Made by a program: the position numbers and the translations under genes | Shown here: positions 51,120 to 60,100 of the stretch, piece after piece | Layout of the letters: each line of letters begins with the position of its first letter | Position numbering within the stretch: position 1 is the stretch's first letter | Notes under the pieces: model-generated | What the model was told of the DNA's origin: nothing | Database searches by the model: none | The model's input: the letters and a program-made list of their open reading frames with translations, nothing else | DNA from: Ligula intestinalis | Lineage: Eukaryota > Platyhelminthes > Cestoda > Diphyllobothriidea > Diphyllobothriidae | Assembly (NCBI GenBank): GCA_036362985.1 | Contig: JAYGXS010000004.1 | Location: 2,196,201-2,260,200, forward strand | Direction: 5' to 3' | Length of the DNA: 64,000 nucleotides

Positions 51120-54100
51120 GTCATAATCACAAGTTGTCCAGTAGCTTTACAGGTGCCATCAAGCAGGCTTTGGCCACTGCTATCCTCAAGTTCCTGTACT
51201 ACAAACCGATATATACTTCTTATTTTCCTTTATATTCTAAATAATTATATCTGCTCCTTTTACGGAAACTTACCGGTGTCGATTCGCCTGTTTTTGCCAT
51301 GGTGGCGGGTCGTCGACCAGTATAGACCTTAGCTCTCACGTTTTCAAAAGCAAAAGCTCCTGTATATTTTCCGGACTTTGACAACCTTGGTCCCTAAAAA
51401 GGACAAGAAGATTGAGTTAAGGATGAAAATGATTTCGTAGAAGTATCAAGCAAAAGTGGTCCAAGGGATCGAAAGTCCCAAAAACGCAAAATACCCTAAA
51501 CATGAATAGAGTCACCAGGCCATTACGATATGTTCCTCTGCGCAGCAAGGTCACTTTAATGAGCCAATTTAAAGCAGACTGATTATAACACACGAAATCC
51601 GTATTAGGTCTTAGTAGTACCGAAATCTTTATTAAAGTCGGGATTTTTCTTTGTTTACATTCATGGCAAACAGCGCGCGGTGGGCGCGATACGACCCTCA
51701 AAGCCACGCCATGTAACAGCATAAAAGCAGGGAAATACGTGCCTAGGCTTTTAGCATATACCTATGTTGGCAGTATGGCATATCAATCAATATTAATACA
51801 CTACATTTTTCGATTAAATAGTTAGGTGAGTTATAGTGAGACAACTGCAACAAAGAATCACGTTTCAATGACTAGCGAGCTAGGCTTTGAACCAGTTTGT
51901 CTTGTGCTTATTGGATAAAAGCATTAGAAAATCCTGCTTGGGCAGTTAGCTTACTGTATTCTGACCCCGATCCCTCTACTTCACCTTTCCTGACAACCAC
52001 AATGGTTTTTATACCAGGCCACCTACTTTATTGAGTTAATTACAATAAACATGTGAAGGCCTGACGAGAATTTATAAAAATATATCCATAATGGTGGATT
52101 TCCTACCCACAGTAGGCTGCGCGGGCAAGTCGAACCAAGTGTGATTAAATTCACAGCACATAGTGAGTCTCGTAGCTCAGTGTTAGAGCGCTGGCTGTAC
52201 TAAAGTTTTCCCTGCTGATGTGGGTTAGAATTCCACCGAAATTTCCATAATTGTGTCAACTGAATTATTCAACTCTGCCAAACCCCCTAATAATAACTCT
52301 GATTAGTGAATTGAGGTAAAAGGGAGGCAAAGAAAACTTACGGTTTTACTAGATCGCCTACCGGTTGACGCGGAGCTGCGTCTTGCTAGAAAGGTAAAGC
52401 AAAAAAAGCATCAGATGAGTCATTATTTTCCGAGTTCTGCGTTCTTGTGAGCTCAACAACAGTTGAGACCACGGCCAAATTCGGCTCTTCTTGAGCGAAT
52501 CGATTTCTAGAGGATTCAAACGAGTATTTAGTGAGCTTTCCATAAATTATCCTCAGGCAGCAACATTTATATGGAGAGGGGGTATAAATGAACAAGCTGG
52601 TAATTATCCTTTCACAAAACGCATATTAGTCATGGGGATAAAGGAGGGGGCGTGGGGTTGACAGTAATTAGCTGGTTGCAAGTTGATGAGGGTTTGTTGA
52701 GTCCGGACAGGGTTGGGGGGGAGTCAAAGCGGTAGAAAGCACGAAAAGATACAAGTAGTTACGTAATCGTTGGCCATACCAAGCTCGGGGCAAACGCTGA
52801 CCCAGGGACTGGGGAAACGTTGGCGAGACCGTGTAAATTACCTGAAAGTCTTTGCTGGGGTCTACACGATGTCTGAAGTCAACCATGTGAGCAAGGGTAG
52901 AGCTATTGATGCTTTTCACTTCGCCTTTGGCCAGCCATGCCGGTAGGTGCTCCCGTATTCTTTTTGATAAGCGCCAACTCGTGCGACCGATATAACCTGC
53001 TCCACAGGAGCAATTAAATGAGTAGACACACATAGAAGTGATCTGAGCTGGCAGCCTATCTTTCATTTCGTCATGTAGAACCGGATTTGTTGAGAATAAC
53101 ACCCGAACGTTTGCTAATGGGATGGTTCGTGCGACGGCTTGGTTGAGACGTCTGCTGAGAAGTTCGCCTGCTGCGTCCCCTTGAAAGGGAACTTTAAGAA
53201 ATAGGGTCTTCTTTTCTACAGTGGGTGTTGCTGGCTTTGGTTCTTTCTTCATTATATTCTTCATGATAAATCTCGCCAGATACCCGTTCTCCCGCAGCAG
53301 GTCTTGGAGTTTCCGTAGCTCCATTTCAATAGAATCTGATTCCTAGAGGGTAGGCGCTGCTTTTTTGTCGGTTCGGGATCTTTCTTCAGTTTGTTTTAAT
53401 GCGTCTTCGCTTATTGTCCAAACAAAATAAAATGACCATCATCAATTCAAATGACCCTGATTGGGATGTCGATCTGGTACTGACACTGGGGTCTAGTCTA
53501 GGCATCCCGAATCTGTTACAGTGGGAAAACAGTGCGGAAAAATGAAAGGGTAATTGGATGGTCATTCCTGACGCACTAAGCTTAATCAGCCGGAAAAATA
53601 GTGAGTAAGTGATCTCATCAAATGTCAGCCGAATATCTTAATAGTGTTTGTGATCGGGAAAGATTATTAAAACAGGCTTGTATTTGTTGTAACCATGAAA
53701 AACTGTGTCGCTAATATTGTAAGGCTCTTAAGCCGTGTAATGGCTTGTAGGAATGCGGAATGTTTGCAGAACAGGATTTTACCTTGTTAGGACGGCCCAG
53801 CACGCAAGTCATAACTCGGGCCGTCCTGAGGCAAGAAAAGAAGCCAGGCCACATGCCAACGAGCGCATACAGATCGAGCCAAGAGCGCCACTATCAAAGG
53901 GCCGACACGCAAGGACAGTCGCCGGCCGTGTTATGAGGTCACACCTGACAAGGGACCACGAAAGGATGCATGCACATGTGCGCGTAACAGCGGCGCGACG
54001 TGTCATCCTGAGGACACCGCATGATGGTTGACTACAGAGGAGACAATAGGGAAGAAGGGCCATTGGTCCTTAAATACGCTGCCACCTACGGCACTCTGCT

Positions 54101-57100
54101 GCTGAGGACACGAGATTCTGCCACTAGTGACATGAGACTCTGTTGCCGGGACCTGCTGTCGGCCAAGACGAGCACGACAACAGAACACACGCTGCTGACG
54201 GAAACAGAAGACCAAGCTGCCGGACACACAGAATACAGAGCTGATGGACAAGCAGAAACAGTGACAGTAAACTGTTATCTGCTATCCTGTCCGCCTTCTC
54301 TTCGCAACACGCAACTGGGGGATATAAACAGTGTCGATGCAGGCCTACCCAAGGTTATAACAAATCTCCCCGTCTTATAACGCCCTATTTGATGCCGCAA
54401 GGAAGCGAACAAAAAGAAGAGCGTTAAAGTGCAAGCCACCCGAATAAAAGGTTAATGTGCAGAGAAGCCGGATTCGGTGTCCCGGATGGCAATGACGGTA
54501 GGCGTCAGTCAGGGCCTGATATGGCCCCGGGGCAAAGCCTGAGCCTGACGTGGATAGCGTCCAGTCAAGCCTGACAGTGTCTGCGAGTCCCCGTCAGTCC
54601 GTGTGCAACTCACTGTGTGAGATGTGACATTTCTTTATAAGTGACTGACAAACCAGTTCGATTGTTGGATGATTGATGCATGCTGCATTACTCGAGGGGT
54701 GTCGAGATTTGAGGTGACCTACTTCATAGCGCGCCTAAGTGGCCCTTGAGGAACTGCGACTAGTTGGGCAAGCGCGTGTGCTCGCGTGCGTGTGCACACG
54801 TGTGTTTGCGAGTTAATATCGGGTCAAGCGGCTTTAGCTCATCGCGTGGAGAGCGAAGACACAAGACCTTTAGGCACTCCGCATTGACAAAGGAATCATT
54901 GTTGACAGTTGGAAACTGGCGCAACTCGTCAAGACAGCCTGCTGGGTTATGCTGGCATTCTAGTTAGGCTGGGCTCCTAAAAGTGTGATCGATCATCATG
55001 CGCCAGAATCCCATGACAGTTCGGATGCCGGATTCTGAATGCATTTCCTCTTTCCCACCTAATTTAAGAGCAAGCAGTAAAAATCTATGCTTAAGTAATA
55101 AACATTTTCTCTATTGGATTTCGATGCCCTTCTAAATTAATATACACTATACGGAAATGGTAAGCAAAATTGAATTTTCTTGTACTTATTTGATAGCTGA
55201 TCACATCTTCTTTGAATTGTTTGCTCGAAGAAATGTTATCTTTCAGATTTAAATGGTTTCTACCTTTATGATTACTTAGAACGTACAATGCCCAACAGAA
55301 GGAAATCTTATTCGTTTGACCGCTTCCCGTGAAGCATACAACATAGTCAACATCCTTTGCAAAGTTTTAAAAATACTATGTTGTATAATCCTAATGAAAT
55401 AAAGGAGTTTTTGAATTGAAAACCCTTAATCTAAAGGCAAATCAGCCTCCACAACAATCCTGGAATCAGAAAATCAGCATCCCAAGAAGTATAATTAGGT
55501 AGAAGTCCACTGGAAAACGATAGTTTACTGTTTGGATTTTTCTAAAGTAGCTCACCAGGTCGTCGTCAGACAGATGAGAATTGTACGAAACAGTAAATGC
55601 CAAAAGTTATGGCTAAAATAAGATTATATCATGGTTCAGCGTTTTAGTCAAATTTCCCCGCATCTAATTATGTGGTCGGTCGTGAAATAGTTGTCAACCG
55701 CAAGAAAGTGCATGAGTGCTTTGCAGCCATCAACTTCAGTGACTCCTGCATCAACAGGCACATTGAATTAGATGCTATGTATACCAATCTCAGGAAAGCG
55801 TAGAAAAGATGGCAGCCTATCCAGACTATATGAACCAAAACTAGCCACCACTGAACGCACGAGTAAATTCGGTGAATTATGATAAACAGATGTTTAAGCA
55901 TTTCCCGAACTCGAGCGGGATTGCTACTAAGCCGAGTGAGGTTATCAGCCAAGCCCACATTAGTAGGAATGTCTTTCGAGGTCCTATGTGCTTTTGAAAT
56001 ATAAAAATATGCTACTCTTACATTTCAGTAGCCCAATTATCTGCTTTTTCATTAATTTTCTCGAATATAAGGTGAATTTTCCATCAATAGGCATCAGTTA
56101 TCTTAGCAACAGAAACTAATGTTGATGCAGTTGATTTTACTTTGCTCATTAAAACAGATATAAATGGCTTTCATTTGATAGTTTTGATCATTTTAACCTC
56201 GCTTATATATTTATTTACGCGCGCCAACCAAGAAACAAATGTTTAACCCTCAATTTCGTAAGACAGTTGGCCGGGGAGAATATATATGTAGGAGGCCCTA
56301 CCAGACAGCTTTGTCCCCAAATATAATGCTGTTCAAACAGAAGGGCAGGCAGCAGGTAACCGTCTTTGATTGCGTCTGTGAAGACGTTCTCCGTCATGAA
56401 AGAAGCCATCACTAGCACAAGGAGACGCTATCATACCTGCCCATGCCGTCGAATATCCCCTCAACGCTGATGCTGGTGAAAACAAACAGAGAATATAACT
56501 TCAGAACTCCACTGGCTAACTTTCAAGGGCTATACCGAATCCGGTTTTTGATTGGTTTAGCCAAAACAAAAGAAATTAATTGGAAGTCACTTGCCTGCAG
56601 TCACAGAGTCCTCATTCCTCAAAGGAATTGCCTGTTGACCCCACTGCTTCGCGATTATGGATGACGACTTGGGGGCCGCCAGTTGCACCAAACTCATGCG
56701 AGACTTAACTTCAGTGAGCAACTTAATGAGCTCCTGTGCCATCTCAAACTCTCGCTCGCGTTCGGTCTGCCTCATCTCGATTTGGTAGCCATACGTCCCG
56801 CCCATCATCTGAACCAAGTTCTGCCAAGTGCTTAGAAAAGCCTTCATTATAGGACTGACAACTATGTCGGCCAGAGCTGCCAAAAACTCCCGAATAGACT
56901 TCGTGTCGACGCCGGAGAGGATAATATGGACCAGTTTCATCAGCACGCGTCCCAGCGTCTTGTGGATGCCATGCAGAAAAAAGGCGCGTTTCTTGGCTCC
57001 AACAAGTTCATCCAACTTCAGCACATAGGTCGGATGACCGTAAATAGCCTGACGAACAATCTGTGTGATCTCATCGGGTTCCAGCTGGTTTGAAGCCGTA

Positions 57101-60100
57101 CTGCGTATGTTACCTTCCATGAGATTTATAAGCTTCCCGGCATGGTTAATGAGACTCTGAATTGGTTTCACGTCAACAGGAGGGTCGCGCTTGTTTATGA
57201 CATTGAGCGCCTCCCAGGCGCAGTGCCATTTCCAATTGGCTAGCAACCCGTCTATGTAGTTGATCAGGGGTGTGGGCAAGTTCGGCGCCTTAAAGTCATT
57301 AAAGAGATTCTCCCGGTTGAAGGAACAGGAGAGTGCCACGGCTTCTACTGGGTTCTCCAACAAATCCGCTATTTGTACCTTCTTATTGAGGTTCGGCAGA
57401 AGATCTGGTTTTCCAAACCTAATACGAAGAAAAAGTGAAATAACAGGCATGCACAACAGTTTCCTAAATGGTGATGAGCTAACCCTCAGCTGCCAGCAGG
57501 AGTTTCAAGCACAACAACTCGTAATATCAATTAACATGGCGTCACGGGTCTGGCGAAGCAACAAGAATTGTCGGACTAGGAATGGAGCAAAAGAGGTATT
57601 GTTTGGTATTCCCCCAACTCAGCGCGCACCGCTTGCCTCTTACGGCTGCTAGCATGTGCGCACGCACTAGTGTATGCTGATCCCAATCCGGTCTGGCCAA
57701 TCACCTTCAGGACTGCCTCACACAGGACCCTATTGTGACGACTGCCACACTCAGACGCATCGAATACTACCCCATCGGCTGCAGGTGCATGCTCGCCGGA
57801 CCGTCAGCTTCTTCCTATCTATACAAAATGTACTTTTTCTTCTCAACTGGCATCCTACTTCTTCTCTTACCACACGGAACTGGGTCTGAAGATCGCAGCA
57901 GTAGGAGATTTCCCAGTTAATTTGAACCACTGTGTTTGGCTTCTAGTCTGTACCTACACAGTCAATTTCTCGGGTCTTGTAACCACTTTATCTGAGTAAA
58001 TGGTAGGGCTTGTCGAGCACTCGACAAATGGGTTTTTTGTCCTGAGATTTAACAGTTTTGTATGTATCCGCAGCTTAACGCAACGAGTTAGAAAAATCTG
58101 CTCGGCAGACACTTTTGAAATGGAGCGCCAGAAATTCCAGGACATTTTCGAGAGAATGAACATCCGAGCAGATTCATTGCAAAGGGTATGATGGAGAGAG
58201 GAACAAAGCCCACCAGATCTTCTGTGGAAAAGAAGACCCTATTTTGCAAAGTCCCTCAAACAATCCGTATCACTTACCTTCCCAGCAGCGAAAGTTTGGG
58301 TGTTATTCTCAACAAACCCGGTCCTGCACGGCGAAGGTAAAGATAGGCTGCCAGCTCAGACCATTTCTATGTGCGTCCTCTCTTTTACTTGCTCCTGTGG
58401 AGCAGGCCATATTCGTCACAGGGGTTGGTGCTTATCCATAAGGGTACGGGAGCACCTCCCGGCATGGCTGGCCAAAGGCGAAGTGAAACGCACCAATAGG
58501 TGTACCCTTGCCCACATGGTTGACTTCAGGCATCGTGTGGACCCCAGCAAAGCCTTTAAATTAATTAACAAGGTCTCGCCAAACTACCCAAAGTCCCTGG
58601 GTCAGCGTCTGCTGGCAACAGCAGAAGCAACCATGATCCGGTTGAGGAAGCCGGTTTTGTGCGCGCAAAAGAACCTCCTGCAGGCCCACACCTTGGCATG
58701 ACGAATGGTTGCATAACTGCTTACTTATTTCCATGCTTCCTCCTCATTACCTCCTCCCCCTGTCCGGATTCAACAACCTCTCATCACCTCGCAACCAGAC
58801 AACTACCGTCAACCCCATCCCCTACCCTATTCTAATGACTACTGTGCCTGTAATGATGAACATAATTGCCAGCAGGTTACTTTTACCCCCTCCCTTTATA
58901 AATGTAGTGGCACGAGGAGAATTTATCGAAAGCTATGCATGCTTTCCAGCTATTCTTCTGAATATAAATGTCTTACTATGCATATATACCCCAGAATTCA
59001 CTCGTTTACTCTTAGCAATAGGTTAATGCCTAAGGAAATAAAAAATAAGCAATAAGAGAATTGGCATATCTATCGGAGATCACAAAGGGAACACTGGGTC
59101 ATTCACTGACGAGCCTAAGCCTTCGCAACTATGCCATAATTTGGCAGAATATCCGCAAAGCACGTGTTTGGCTTCTTGTCCGTACCTGCACAGTAAATTT
59201 CTAGGTTTTTGTAACCACTTTACTTGGGTGCATGAGAGGAATTGTCGGACACTGGGAGAATTAGTTTTTTGTCCTGAGCTTTCAAACCTATTGCAGGAGT
59301 TCAGCTTCAGATGTAATATACAGCAACTACAACGAGGGTTTTTATAGGGGCTAAACACTTAGTAGCTGTCAGTGTCTCACGACTGGATCTGACTGCACGT
59401 GACTGCGAAGGGCTCCGTATGCCGGCGCACGATTGGTACATCAATTGCTTGAGTTCCCACCCATGGACCAGGCCTTATTCAATTCACGGCAGGCCTTGGT
59501 TCCGACGCGGGCGAGTCACAGCTCTTATCCACGAGACAGGTCATGGGTCCAAATTCGCAGTCCTCGAACAAACCAGAAACAAAACTAGCCGAGAATGGAT
59601 TTAAGCAGGATTCAACAAATGCGAACTCAATCAATCGATCAATATATTGATTTGGCGCTGGCGCACAAAGTCCTGCGTAGTCGCGTGCAGTCACGTCCAG
59701 ATGTGCTTCACGTACAGGTGACTGAAGGCTCAGAACAAAATACTTACTGCTTTACTGTTCAACATGTCTTCTGCTTTACCCGCGCAAACCCCTCGAACGC
59801 AAATTTTCCTCCTCATCGGCAACCGACAATAAAAAGATGTATCCAGCTCACACTCACCTGTCGGCAATATCGTTCTCCTTCATCACCCGCTTCAAGTTGG
59901 CCGGTAAGACAGCGGCCATCGCGCGCAGTTTCTCCACATCGTTGGCCATAAAAGCAGTCAGAAAGTCGGTCATCTCCTGCAAGCTCAAGTGCAGGGTCTC
60001 GGTGTAGCGGAACTCCTTTGAGTCCGGTTGGCCGATTGGGGTCCATTTGCCGGCCAGTAGACTCGCAACGTCATCTCGACCCAGGTTATATAACCGAACA

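Noticed and set aside
51048..51122. CRISPR-like or satellite array
   Set aside because: Simple (CAT)n microsatellite without spacers; no CRISPR pattern occurs anywhere in the window.
53753..54380. GC-richer overlapping frames as a gene
   Set aside because: Frames are open on both strands, with no domain, splice sites or repeat partner to support coding.
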